Of a DNA stretch of 64,000 nt, positions 1-11,554 are shown one piece after another (within the stretch, counting starts at the first letter, position 1; each line of letters starts with the position of its first letter). Origin of the DNA: Clostridiales bacterium VE202-21 (GTDB lineage Bacteria; Bacillota; Clostridia; Lachnospirales; Lachnospiraceae); NCBI GenBank assembly GCA_000509105.1, contig BAIF02000089.1:1-64000 (forward strand), given 5' to 3'. The position numbers and the translations under genes were made by a program. Below the pieces are notes generated by a model. That model saw nothing but the letters and a program-made list of their open reading frames with translations. It was not told the origin of the DNA and ran no database searches.

Positions 1-429
1 TGGTCGCATCCGGACGGATGGATATTTCTTTTGTCGGGGCGGGAAGCTGCGAGGGAGGCGGATTGAATCGCATATGAGTGACTTAATGACTGAAGCATTT
101 GTGTAATTTGTTGATAAGCCATCTCCAGCCATCAGATATCCGTCCATACATCACAAATACGCCTCAGCCGCAGATCCACCCTCCGTGGGAGTATTTTATC
201 TTCCGCCTTGATGCGCCCCGCCGGAAACCAGTCTCCCCTCTCTCTCAGCGCCCCCTCAAAGCAAAAAACTCCCTTCAAAGATCTCCTTCTTGACAGGAGT
301 GCGATAGTAAGCTATGATGGATTCACCAGTTCCGGGGATTTCTTCCCTGGTTGTCAATTCGGGCCGTTTCGGCCATGTTCCATTTATTTACTTATCTATT
401 TTTGATCAATGCTTGAAAGGAGTGTATGA
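1..429. other. Intergenic region upstream of yifB
   Basis: No convincing gene is seen here. Short open frames run in from the left edge, closing at about 66, 77 and 105; any of them could be the tail of an upstream gene, but none has a recognisable motif. In other Clostridia rnhB/yraN often precede yifB, but I could not match these residues to them. The stretch contains one copy of a dispersed block (181-224) that recurs near 9244. The yifB ribosome site (GAAAGGAG) lies at about 415-422. Confidence 0.5.
181..224. repeat. Dispersed 44-bp intergenic block, copy 1
   Basis: About 36 of 44 positions match 9244-9287 in the same orientation. The shared core includes CTTGATGCGCCC, and a CTCC...GGGAG pair can form a short stem. 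Both copies are in gene-free DNA. No coding potential is apparent. Confidence 0.6.
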
Positions 430-1962
430 ATGAGTTTCAGCACAGTTTTATCAGCGTCTGTTCAGGGGCTGAAGGTGGAGTTTGTACATGTGGAGGCAGA
501 TGTCAGCAATGGGCTTCCTGCTTTTCATATGGTTGGGTATCTTTCTTCTGAGGTGAAGGAGGCAGCAGAAAGAGTGCAGACAGCAATCCGCAATTCGGGG
601 CTGGATTATCCGGCTAAGAAGACGGTGATTAATCTGTCACCGGCAACGATGAGAAAGAGAGGGGCGGCGTTTGATCTGCCCATTGCGGTGGCAATTCTTG
701 TATCCCTGGGGCTGATTCCTGAGGAGAATGTGAAGAATGCCCTGGTTATAGGGGAGCTGAGCCTGGATGGATGTTTACAGAAAGTTCCGGGAATTCTTCC
801 TGTGATTATGGAGGCAAGGGCGGCAGGGATTCCCGTGTGTGTAGTACCGAAAGCCAATGCACCTGAGGGTGCGCTAGTAGAAGGGGTCGCGGTGCTGGGG
901 GTTCGAAATCTTCATGAAGTTATTTCTTTTTTATCTGGAGAAGTGCGGCTGGAGCCAGAGCCGTATCCAAAACATAAGCAAGGGGAGCCTGTACAAAAAT
1001 TTCCGGATTACAGTGAGATACAGGGGCAGGAAAATGTAAAGCGGGCCGCAGAAGTAGCCGTAGCGGGCGGCCATAACCTTTTGCTGGTTGGGCCGCCGGG
1101 AAGCGGAAAAACAATGGCGGCCAGACGAATTCCGGGGATCCTTCCGCCTATGACACTGGAGGAAAGCATGGAGATTACGAAGATATACAGCATAATGGGG
1201 CTGTTAGATAAGGAAGCACCGCTGATACGACAGAGGCCGTTCCGCAGTGTACACCATACGGCTACAAAGGCGGCGCTGATTGGAGGCGGCCTGGTTCCTG
1301 CTCCCGGTGAGATCAGCCTGGCTCATGGAGGCGTACTGTTTTTGGATGAACTTCCGGAGTTCCAGAAGGCTGTGCTGGAAGTGCTGCGGCAGCCACTGGA
1401 GGAACATCAGATACACATAGCGAGGACACACGGCAATTATGTGTTCCCGGCTAATTTTATTTTGATTGCGGCCATGAATCCATGCCCCTGCGGCTGCTAT
1501 CCCGATTTCGAACGGTGCACCTGTACTCCCGGCCAGATCCAGCAGTATTTGAGCAAGATCAGCCAGCCTTTTCTTAGCCGTATCGACATTTGCGTGGAGG
1601 CTCCCAAAGTGGAGTTCGAGGCTCTTTTGCGAAAAAGAAAAGAAGAAAGTTCAGCAGAGATACGAAGGCGTGTATGTGATGCCCGTGAAATTCAAAACCG
1701 GCGCTATACAGGGACAGGTATTGTTTCGAATGCGATGCTTGGGGTTAAAGAGCTGGAGGTATACTGTAGGCTTGGAAAAGCGGAAAACAGGCTGATGGAG
1801 CAGGCATTTACTTCCCTCAGGCTCACAGCCCGGACTTACCACAAAATCCTGAAGGTGGCCAGAACGATTGCAGATTTGGACGGACAGGATAGAATTGCTG
1901 TGAAACATATAAAAGAAGCAATAGGTTACCGTACGATGGACAAAAAATACTGGGGGAGATGA
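430..1962 (+). CDS. YifB/ComM family Mg chelatase-like AAA+ ATPase
   Basis: This is a 510-residue protein of normal family length. The N-terminal part (about 1-165) is the Lon-protease-like ChlI domain. A Walker A motif GPPGSGKT is at 221-228, and the Mg_chelatase AAA+ core continues to about 415 with the Walker B-like FLDELPEF. The cysteine-rich NPCPCGCYPDFERCTC insert at 350-365 is typical of the family. The C-terminal Mg_chelatase_C domain covers roughly 425-505. The Haemophilus homologue ComM is a helicase promoting branch migration of transforming DNA; activity here is inferred. The gene ends 4 bp before dprA, so the two are probably co-transcribed, which fits a role in DNA uptake or recombination. 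Confidence 0.93.
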   Translation: MSFSTVLSASVQGLKVEFVHVEADVSNGLPAFHMVGYLSSEVKEAAERVQTAIRNSGLDYPAKKTVINLSPATMRKRGAAFDLPIAVAILVSLGLIPEENVKNALVIGELSLDGCLQKVPGILPVIMEARAAGIPVCVVPKANAPEGALVEGVAVLGVRNLHEVISFLSGEVRLEPEPYPKHKQGEPVQKFPDYSEIQGQENVKRAAEVAVAGGHNLLLVGPPGSGKTMAARRIPGILPPMTLEESMEITKIYSIMGLLDKEAPLIRQRPFRSVHHTATKAALIGGGLVPAPGEISLAHGGVLFLDELPEFQKAVLEVLRQPLEEHQIHIARTHGNYVFPANFILIAAMNPCPCGCYPDFERCTCTPGQIQQYLSKISQPFLSRIDICVEAPKVEFEALLRKRKEESSAEIRRRVCDAREIQNRRYTGTGIVSNAMLGVKELEVYCRLGKAENRLMEQAFTSLRLTARTYHKILKVARTIADLDGQDRIAVKHIKEAIGYRTMDKKYWGR

Positions 1963-1966
1963 GAAA

Positions 1967-3049
1967 ATGAAATATGAATATTGGCTTGCTGCTATTACAC
2001 CTTTGAGTGACCGTAAAAAATATCTGCTGAGAAAACATCTTGGTTCCGGTGAATGTATATTTTATATAGAAGAAACAAAACTAAAAGAATTAGAGTTCTT
2101 AAATGAAAGGGACATCCATACAATTATGCAGGCGCAAAAGGAGCGAAATCCGGAAGAAACAGCAGCAAAGCTGGAGGAGAAATCCATCCGCTTTATTCCC
2201 TGTTTTTCCCGGGAATTCCCAGGAAGACTGAGGACAATTCCGGATCCGCCCTATGCGCTTTACGTAAAAGGCAGACTGCCGCAAGAGGAGAAAAGGGCGG
2301 TTGCGATTGTGGGCGCCAGGCGCTGTACACCCTATGGAGAAAAGTATGCTTTTGAATTCGGGGAGCGGCTTGCAGAGTGTGATGTTTCGGTTATCAGCGG
2401 GCTGGCGAGGGGCATAGACGGAACCGCCCAGCGGGGCGCTCTGATGGGAAAAGGGCATACGTATGCGGTATTAGGCTGTGGTGTGGATATCTGTTATCCA
2501 CGGGAACATATCGGGCTGTATGTGGATATTTTAGAAGAAGAAGGAGGAATCCTGTCCGAATTTCCGCCTGGAACCCCTCCCGCACCCCAGAATTTTCCCC
2601 GGCGGAATCGGATTATCAGCGGTTTGTCGGATTTGGTTCTTGTGATCGAGGCACGAGAGAAGAGCGGATCATTGATCACCGCGGATATGGCCCTGGAGCA
2701 GGGACGGGATGTGTATGCGCTGCCGGGGCCTGTTAACAGCAGCCTGAGCCAGGGCTGCAATGAGCTGATCCGACAGGGGGCAGGTATTCTGTTGTCGACG
2801 GAAATGCTCCTGGAGGAGCTGAATATGAACTGTACCGAAGAGAACAAAAAAACAGCCAAAATTGAAAAAGTGCTTGAAAGTGGGGAAAATATGGTGTATA
2901 GTCGTCTTGGTTTGTATCCCAAGAATCTTAGCCAGCTCACAGAGGAAACGAAGCTGCCGGCAAACGAGGTGCTTGAGCGGCTTGTGTCGTTAGAACTGAA
3001 AGGATACATCAAAGAGATTTCAAAAAATCATTATATTAAGATAAAATGA
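1967..3049 (+). CDS. dprA: DNA-processing protein DprA
   Basis: A 360-residue protein with the Rossmann-like DprA/Smf core. Visible motifs are the [13 protein letters not shown] nucleotide-binding strand-loop (about 112), [16 protein letters not shown] (about 144), the [12 protein letters not shown] segment, and [22 protein letters not shown]. The C-terminal 60 residues look like the winged-helix domain of long DprA proteins. DprA loads RecA on incoming single-stranded DNA in transformation; it is widespread even where competence has not been shown. It starts 4 bp after yifB. Its stop region overlaps an upstream in-frame extension of the next frame, but topA itself starts 36 bp later. Confidence 0.95.
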   Translation: MKYEYWLAAITPLSDRKKYLLRKHLGSGECIFYIEETKLKELEFLNERDIHTIMQAQKERNPEETAAKLEEKSIRFIPCFSREFPGRLRTIPDPPYALYVKGRLPQEEKRAVAIVGARRCTPYGEKYAFEFGERLAECDVSVISGLARGIDGTAQRGALMGKGHTYAVLGCGVDICYPREHIGLYVDILEEEGGILSEFPPGTPPAPQNFPRRNRIISGLSDLVLVIEAREKSGSLITADMALEQGRDVYALPGPVNSSLSQGCNELIRQGAGILLSTEMLLEELNMNCTEENKKTAKIEKVLESGENMVYSRLGLYPKNLSQLTEETKLPANEVLERLVSLELKGYIKEISKNHYIKIK

Positions 3050-3084
3050 TAAATAGAGGCGTGAAAGCTATTGGAGGAAGTTTT

Positions 3085-5156
3085 ATGGCACATTATCTGG
3101 TTATTGTGGAGTCACCTGCCAAGGTGAAAACAATCAAAAAGTTCCTGGGGAGCAACTATTCAGTTGCTGCATCGAACGGACATGTCCGAGATCTGCCCAA
3201 GAGCCAGCTGGGCATTGATATAGAAAACGACTATGAGCCCAAATATATTACGATTAGGGGAAAGGGAGATATCCTGGCGAATCTGCGCAAGGAAGCAAAG
3301 AAAGCGACAAAGTCTATCTTGCAACTGACCCCGACCGAGAGGGAGAGGCGATATCCTGGCATCTGGCAACGGCTTTGAAATTAGATGATAAGAAAATGCG
3401 CCGTATTACATTTAACGAGATTACCAAAAATGCTGTAAAGGCATCTTTAAAGGCCCCCAGGGATATTGATATGAGTCTGGTTGACGCTCAGCAGGCACGC
3501 CGTATCCTGGACAGAATGGTGGGCTACCGTATAAGCCCGGTGCTGTGGGCAAAAGTAAAAAGGGGACTCAGTGCGGGACGCGTGCAGTCGGTTGCGCTTC
3601 GTCTGATTGCAGACAGGGAGGCCGAGATCGATGCATTTATTCCGGAAGAATACTGGTCTCTGGATGCTGTTTTAAAGGTAAAAGGCGAAAAGCGTCCGCT
3701 GGTGGCTAAGTTTTACGGTACAGAGAAACAGAAGATGACGATTGGTTCAGAAGAGGAACTGAATCAGATAATCAAAGCAGTAGACAACGAAGAGTTTAAA
3801 ATCACTGATATTAAAAAAGGAGAACGCATCCGCAAGGCCCCGCTTCCTTTTACAACCAGTACGCTGCAGCAGGAAGCCGCTAAGGTACTGAATTTTGGAA
3901 CACAGAAAACGATGCGCATTGCACAGCAGCTGTACGAAGGAATTGATATCAAGGGGAATGGGACAGTCGGTGTGATTACTTATCTGCGTACGGATTCCAC
4001 CAGAATCTCCGAAGAGGCGGATGAAGCGGCAAGAGAATATATTGCGTCAGCTTATGGAAAAGAGTATGTGGCTGCAGGCGCTCAGGCGAAAAAGACCGAG
4101 AAGAAGATACAGGATGCGCATGAGGCCATCAGGCCTACCGATATTACCAGGACTCCGGCCTCCCTGAAAGATTCTCTTTCCAGGGATCAGCTGCGCCTTT
4201 ATCAGCTGATCTGGAAACGGTTTGCAGCAAGCAGGATGCAGCCTGCAAAGTATGAGACCATTTCTGTAAAAATAGGAGCAGGTGATTACCGGTTTACAGT
4301 AGCAACTTCGAAAGTAGTATTCGATGGTTTCCGCAGTGTCTACACAGAGGCTGACGAAGAGAAAGAAGAGAGCAATGTTCTGGTAAACGGACTGAGTATG
4401 GACACCCGGCTGAATAAGGAGAGCTTTGATTCAAAGCAGCATTTTACGCAGCCGCCAGCGCATTATACGGAGGCGACTCTGGTCAAGATGCTGGAAGAAC
4501 TGGGCATTGGCCGTCCAAGTACTTACGCTCCTACGATCTCCACGATCCTGGGACGCCGCTATGTCACAAAGGAAGCAAAGAACCTTTATATCACAGAGAT
4601 CGGCGAGGTTGTGAATAATATCATGAAGCAGTCTTTCCCAAGTATTGTGGACGAGAACTTCACTGCCAATATGGAAGGCCTGCTGGATATGGTGGAAGAA
4701 GGCAAGGTACCTTGGAAAGAGGTCATCCGTAACTTCTATCCGGATCTGGAAGAAGCAGTGCAGATTGCCGAGAAAGAGCTGGAAAGTGTTAAGATCGAAG
4801 ACGAAGTGACAGACGTGATTTGTGAAGAGTGCGGCCGGAACATGGTGGTAAAATATGGCCCTCACGGAAAGTTTCTGGCTTGTCCGGGATTCCCGGACTG
4901 CAAGAATACAAAACCATATCTGGAGAAGATTGGCGTTCCATGCCCGGTTTGCGGTAAAGAAGTAGTAATCCGCAAGACAAAGAAGGGCAGAAAGTATTAT
5001 GGCTGTGAAAATAATCCGGAATGTGAGTTCATGTCCTGGCAGAAGCCATCCAAGGAAAAGTGCCCTGAATGCGGCAATTATATGGTAGAAAAAGGAAGTA
5101 AACTCGTATGTGCAGATGAAAAATGTGGATATGTCCGAAATCTGAAAAAAAATTAG
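3085..5156 (+). CDS. topA: DNA topoisomerase I, interrupted by a one-base frameshift
   Basis: Type IA topoisomerase that relaxes negative supercoils. The frame starts at ATG 3085 ([20 protein letters not shown]) with GGAGG upstream at about 3073. It is read correctly to about 3310; from 3312 the protein continues one frame away. The second frame restores the TOPRIM sequence [14 protein letters not shown], the catalytic tyrosine in [14 protein letters not shown], the HEAIRPTD motif, and three C-terminal C4 zinc fingers (CEECG, CPVCG, CPECG with their partner cysteines). One base is missing at ACAAAGTC, near 3307-3313. Because topA is essential and everything else is intact, a sequencing or assembly error is the simplest explanation; a true mutation is less likely. 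There is no canonical slippery heptamer. Confidence 0.9.
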
Positions 5157-5252
5157 ATAAATGACGTTGATATTTCGTGAGTTGTATGATAACATAACTA
5201 TATCGAACGAATTGAAACGAGTTGTATACACAATTAAATCTGGAGGAAATCA

Positions 5253-6032
5253 ATGAGCGTACAGTTATTGGATAAGACAAGAAAAATTAATAAGCTGCTT
5301 CATAACAACAATTCCAGCAAGGTGGTTTTTAACGATATTTGTGCCGTCCTTACGGAGATTCTGGATTCTAATGTCCTTGTTGTCAGCAAAAAGGGCAAGA
5401 TACTGGGAGTGAGCAAATGTGGACAGGTGGAAGGCATCAGGGAACTCGTAGGCGAGTCAGTTGGCGCGCATATCGATGAGATGCTGAACGAACGTCTGCT
5501 GAATATCTTATCTACTAAAGAGAATGTCAATCTGGAAACACTTGGTTTTTCGCCGGAAGCGGTGAGCGGGTACCAGGCTATCATTACACCGATCGACATA
5601 GCAGGAGAGCGTCTGGGGACTTTATTTATTTACAAACAGAATTCCGTATATGAGATTGATGACATTATCTTGAGTGAGTATGGAACAGCGGTAGTAGGGC
5701 TGGAGATGCTTCGCTCTGTCAATGAAGAGAGCGCGGAGGAGACGAGAAAAGAACACATCGTGCAGTCTGCGATCAGCACCCTTTCTTTTTCAGAGCTGGA
5801 GGCAATTATTCATATTTTCGAGGAACTGGACGGTACGGAAGGCATACTTGTAGCAAGTAAGATTGCAGACCGTGTAGGCATTACCAGATCCGTAATTGTC
5901 AATGCACTTAGAAAGTTTGAAAGCGCAGGCGTGATAGAGTCCAGGTCATCCGGCATGAAAGGGACATATATTAAGGTTCTGAATGATTATGTGTTTACGG
6001 AACTGGAAAAAATAAAAAAAGAGCGTCTGTAG
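5253..6032 (+). CDS. codY: GTP- and branched-chain amino acid-sensing global regulator CodY
   Basis: A 259-residue DNA-binding regulator of normal length. The N-terminal half (about 1-155) is the GAF ligand-binding domain that senses isoleucine, leucine and valine. A linker is followed by a winged helix-turn-helix at about 200-250 (ASKIADRVGITRSVIVNALRKFESAGVIESRSSG). CodY represses amino-acid and nitrogen genes when GTP and branched-chain amino acids are plentiful. GGAGG precedes ATG 5253. The gene follows topA by 96 bp, the usual Firmicutes arrangement, and is followed by a strong hairpin. AzlCD, gltBD and glnA elsewhere in this window are plausible targets, by inference only. Confidence 0.96.
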   Translation: MSVQLLDKTRKINKLLHNNNSSKVVFNDICAVLTEILDSNVLVVSKKGKILGVSKCGQVEGIRELVGESVGAHIDEMLNERLLNILSTKENVNLETLGFSPEAVSGYQAIITPIDIAGERLGTLFIYKQNSVYEIDDIILSEYGTAVVGLEMLRSVNEESAEETRKEHIVQSAISTLSFSELEAIIHIFEELDGTEGILVASKIADRVGITRSVIVNALRKFESAGVIESRSSGMKGTYIKVLNDYVFTELEKIKKERL

Positions 6033-6073
6033 ATGTTCAGACGTATTTATCTATTACTGAGTATAGTAAATTG

Positions 6074-6103
6074 GAGAGGGTATCAGGCAGCTGATACCCT
6101 CTC
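6074..6103 (+). terminator. Hairpin after codY
   Basis: A perfect 13-bp stem (GAGAGGGTATCAG with CTGATACCCTCTC) closes a GCAG loop 41 bp after the codY stop. The following tract is only TTATG, so termination may be partial. Confidence 0.65.
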
Positions 6104-6173
6104 TTATGATAACAATCAATAATTATCCGGAAGTTTAGGACAGAAAATCAAATCGTTTAGGAGGCAGAGAAAT

Positions 6174-6500
6174 ATGTATGAAGGTAACCCGGTAGACTTA
6201 CAGATGGAAAAAGTAATTTCGGCAGATGTAATTTTTGATGATGCGACACATCATTGCCAGGTTTTTAAGTATGATTTGGAGGAAGATTACATATACTTGC
6301 AATTAAAAGAAGATGATTTGACGGCAATTTCCCTGGATGCCAAATATCAGTGCTATATTTCCACTAAGAAAGAACTGCTTTACTGTACAGGAGCAGTGAA
6401 AGAACGCTTTCAGTGTGAGAATGGCAATATGCTTGTCTTTAAGATAGAGAATGGATTCTATAATGTGGACAGCGTAAAACGGCCGATTAAACGAAAGTAA
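6174..6500 (+). CDS. Conserved hypothetical protein, 108 residues
   Basis: I do not recognise this protein with confidence. It is a soluble protein without signal peptide or membrane segment. A beta-rich pattern (VISADVIFDDATHHCQVFKYDLEEDYIYLQL) followed by YQCYISTKKELLYCTGAVKERF is faintly like the N-terminal YcgR/PilZ-associated fold, but PilZ RxxxR and D/NxSxxG signatures are absent. GGAGG lies 12 bp before ATG 6174. It stands alone between two hairpins, codY upstream and groES downstream, so it is probably its own transcription unit. Confidence 0.75.
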   Translation: MYEGNPVDLQMEKVISADVIFDDATHHCQVFKYDLEEDYIYLQLKEDDLTAISLDAKYQCYISTKKELLYCTGAVKERFQCENGNMLVFKIENGFYNVDSVKRPIKRK

Positions 6501-6540
6501 GCAAAAGACTTAAAAGAAGTCAGTTTTATAAACTAAGAAA

Positions 6541-6574
6541 CCCGCAGGGCATACCGTAACACATACCCTGCGGG
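6541..6574 (+). terminator. GC-rich hairpin before the groESL promoter
   Basis: CCCGCAGGG (6541-6549) pairs with CCCTGCGGG (6566-6574) around a 16-nt loop, 40 bp after the preceding stop. No T-run follows, so it is either a weak terminator or a boundary structure. Confidence 0.5.
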
Positions 6575-6622
6575 CGGATTTGCAGCAAGCTGCAAAATAA
6601 TGTATAAATTTTAGAAACTCTG

Positions 6623-6651
6623 TTGACAAATTGGAAACAGAGTGCTATTTT
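6623..6651 (+). promoter_or_regulatory. groESL promoter
   Basis: TTGACA (6623-6628), a 17-bp spacer and TATTTT (6646-6651) form a housekeeping-type promoter whose start site would fall at about the CIRCE element. Confidence 0.8.
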
Positions 6652-6663
6652 ATATTCATGAGG

Positions 6664-6690
6664 TTAGCACTCAAAAGAAATGAGTGCTAA
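6664..6690 (+). promoter_or_regulatory. CIRCE operator (HrcA binding site)
   Basis: The sequence is TTAGCACTC, nine bases, GAGTGCTAA: a perfect match to the CIRCE consensus. It lies just after the promoter and before groES, so the operon is almost certainly repressed by HrcA and induced by heat or misfolded protein. hrcA itself is not in this window. Confidence 0.97.
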
Positions 6691-6722
6691 TAACTAGCAA
6701 AATTAATTAAGGAGGAATTACT

Positions 6723-7007
6723 ATGAAATTAGTACCATTAGGTGACAAGATTGTATTAAAACAATTTGAAGCGGAAGAAACAACAAAGTCAGGTATCGTC
6801 CTGCCGGGTCAGGCAAAAGAGAAGCCGCAGGAGGCATTGGTAATTGCAGTTGGACCTGGTGGAAATATAGACGGTAAAGAAGTGACAATGCAGGTAAAAG
6901 TCGGCGATAAAGTTATCTACTCCAAATATGCAGGAACGGAAGTAGAGTTGGAAAAAGAAGAGTATATCATTGTAAAACAGAGCGACATTTTGGCAATTGT
7001 TGAGTAG
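6723..7007 (+). CDS. groES: Co-chaperonin GroES (Hsp10)
   Basis: A 94-residue heptameric lid of the GroEL chamber, of normal length. It begins MKLVPLGDKIVLKQFEAEETTKSGIVLPG; the mobile loop is around 18-32. It ends with the typical EEYIIVKQSDILAIVE strand. AAGGAGG precedes ATG 6723. It is the first gene of the CIRCE-controlled operon and lies 108 bp upstream of the groEL start. Confidence 0.98.
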   Translation: MKLVPLGDKIVLKQFEAEETTKSGIVLPGQAKEKPQEALVIAVGPGGNIDGKEVTMQVKVGDKVIYSKYAGTEVELEKEEYIIVKQSDILAIVE

Positions 7008-7079
7008 GATGTCCGTCAAAATTAATTTAATTGCTTGACTAATTTCTATAAAATAATATGTTTTAACAGATGAACTTGA

Positions 7080-8741
<1,662 letters not shown>

Positions 8742-8775
8742 TTGGGTGAAAGGGGATCTTCTGGGAGAAGGGTCC

Positions 8776-9075
8776 GCCTGCCGGGAGCGGTCAGTGGAAT
8801 GGACGGAGGCGTACATCTGTTGGGGCTATGCGGCAACCCGTTTACGGGGAAATACTAACGTAAAAAGAACGGCCCACTGAGGGCACGTGCAACATGCAAC
8901 GGGAAAGCTTGATGCTTTCCCGTTTTAGGTTGTACTGGGAATTGATTTGGTAAATCAATTCCCATCCCTCAGTGGGCCGCTCTTTTTACGTAAGTATTTC
9001 CAGCCGTGCTCTCTAAGCCGCATAGCCCCAACAGATGTACGCCTCCGTCCATTCCACTGACCGCTCCCGGCAGGC
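8776..9075. repeat. 300-bp inverted-repeat element with two inner hairpins (element 1)
   Basis: Left arm 8776-8883 and right arm 8966-9075 are near-complementary over about 108 bp. The outer 15 bases pair perfectly, as do GGCCCACTGAGGG and its complement at the inner end, with a small mismatched region near 8832-8850. The 82-nt centre folds into two hairpins: 8898-8908 with 8914-8924 (stem AACGGGAAAGC), itself flanked by a GTGCAAC/GTTGTAC pair, and 8936-8948 with 8952-8964 (stem TGGGAATTGATTT, loop GGT). The predicted shape is a long stem ending in a three-way junction. There is no convincing ORF and no transposase. It may be a MITE, a terminator of groESL or a structured RNA. Confidence 0.85.
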
Positions 9076-9243
9076 TGCGCACATCAAGACGGAAGATGCC
9101 CATTTTACCAGTAGGATTACGTGAGGCGGTGGATTGGGCTGGATAAGGGAGCGCAGCTCGCACAAGGTCTGCAATCTTCAAAACTTCCTTATCTAAATCA
9201 AAGCGCCCCACATCGTATCAATCCGCAGCTACCGCCGGAATCC

Positions 9244-9287
9244 CTCCAAGGGGGAATTTTTTCTTCCGACTTGATGCGCCCAGCAGG
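9244..9287. repeat. Dispersed 44-bp intergenic block, copy 2
   Basis: Partner of 181-224 in the same orientation (about 36/44 identical). It ends directly at the outer edge of the second long inverted-repeat element, which starts at 9291, so it may be part of or a target for that element. Confidence 0.6.
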
Positions 9288-9290
9288 GGA

Positions 9291-9578
9291 GTAGGCGGAC
9301 AGGGGAAGCGGGCGATGCATCAAGGAGGGCGGGATAAGCGGCTTCAATAAAATTTCAGATAAAATGCAGACCATTTCCCGAACCACAAGTTCGGGAAATG
9401 AGCAGACCCGCAGGAAAAAATCATCAGATTTTTTCTGAGTGTCTGCGGAGTCTGCCATTTTATCTGAAATTTTATTTAGCCGCTTCCCCTGTCCGCCTGC
9501 ATCGCCCGCTTCCCCTGTCCGCCTGCATCGCCCGCTTCCCCTGTCCGCCTGCATCGCCCGCTTCCCCTGTCCGCCTGC
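9291..9578. repeat. Second long inverted-repeat element with two inner hairpins (element 2)
   Basis: The left arm (9291-9372) contains one reverse-complement copy of the 26-bp repeat followed by a segment with AATAAAATTTCAGATAAAAT. The right arm (9446-9578) contains the complement of that segment followed by almost four tandem 26-bp units. The centre has hairpin CATTTCCCGAAC/GTTCGGGAAATG (about 9373-9401) and hairpin AAAAAATC/GATTTTTT (about 9415-9434). This repeats the topology of 8776-9075, although the sequences differ. Short frames across it are repeat artefacts. Confidence 0.8.
9481..9578. repeat. 26-bp tandem repeat, 3.8 units
   Basis: Three exact units begin at 9481, 9507 and 9533 (CGCTTCCCCTGTCCGCCTGC plus ATCGCC), followed by a 20-base partial unit at 9559. 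One unit in inverted orientation lies at 9291-9316 in the opposite arm. There are no spacers, so this is not a CRISPR array; slippage inside a hairpin arm is the likely origin. Confidence 0.9.
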
Positions 9579-9695
9579 TCCCCTGCGTCCCCTTCAGCCA
9601 AAAAAGTCCCCCCATATATTCCAACTTATAAGTGGTGGTTTTTAATGGGGGTTAGTATTTATTATGTGTTTTTCAGGCGGAAACCTGGGAATCCC

Positions 9696-9724
9696 TTGAC
9701 AAGTTTGTTTAATTTTTGTACTAT
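9696..9724 (+). promoter_or_regulatory. guaB promoter
   Basis: TTGACA at 9696-9701, a 17-bp spacer and TACTAT at 9719-9724. GAGAGGAAAT follows just before the start codon at 9775. Confidence 0.85.
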
Positions 9725-9753
9725 ATCAGTTAAAACATCAGCTTACATATTAG

Positions 9754-11229
<1,476 letters not shown>

Positions 11230-11231
11230 AA

Positions 11232-11301
11232 TTACTATGCTCGTCCTAAGGGCCGTGCATAGTAACAGCATCAGGCTCATTAAAAGTCGCCTGCGGCGAG
11301 G
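11232..11301. repeat. Dispersed intergenic repeat: TTACTATGC hairpin plus GCATC..CATTAAAA..TCGCCTGCGGCGA block
   Basis: TTACTATGC (11232-11240) pairs with GCATAGTAA (11257-11265). The adjacent block 11268-11301 matches, in reverse orientation, 54914-54947, with the shared core CATTAAAA.TCGCCTGCGGCGA. A related TTACTAT hairpin is at 24407-24436. Confidence 0.6.
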
Positions 11302-11327
11302 AGCCAGATGCCCCTTGAATCATATAG

Positions 11328-11397
11328 AACCGGACAATTCCGGAGATACCCGAAATATTCAGTAAAGAAGCGGGGATCCCGGAACTGTCCGGTTTTT
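11328..11397 (+). terminator. guaB terminator
   Basis: AACCGGACAATTCCGG (11328-11343) pairs with CCGGAACTGTCCGGTT (11379-11394) with one mismatch. TTTTTT follows. The 35-nt loop contains a further short GGATCC-type stem. Confidence 0.88.
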
Positions 11398-11554
11398 TAT
11401 TTACCATAATGCCAGTCCATCAGTTAAAACTCATCATGTCTGCCGGTTTTATCTGTTACAGGGTACTCTTGCTAAGACAATTTTAATAAAATATTCATTT
11501 TTGTTTCGACAAAATATGATAAGATATAAACAGTTTTTGGATTGGGGTACAGGG

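Noticed and set aside
3300-3330. Programmed frameshifting in topA
   Set aside because: No X XXY YYZ heptamer and no stimulatory stem; a missing base is simpler.
4431-5231. 266-codon minus-strand frame
   Set aside because: Lies antisense to the conserved C-terminal zinc-finger part of topA; composition is that of a shadow frame.
9481-9578. Possible CRISPR array
   Set aside because: The 26-bp units are directly adjacent with no spacers and are complementary to the other arm of an inverted repeat; no cas genes are present.
9398-9645. Overlapping plus-strand frames with repeated proline-rich peptides
   Set aside because: They are translations of the 26-bp tandem repeat inside a folded element, with no ribosome site or known family.
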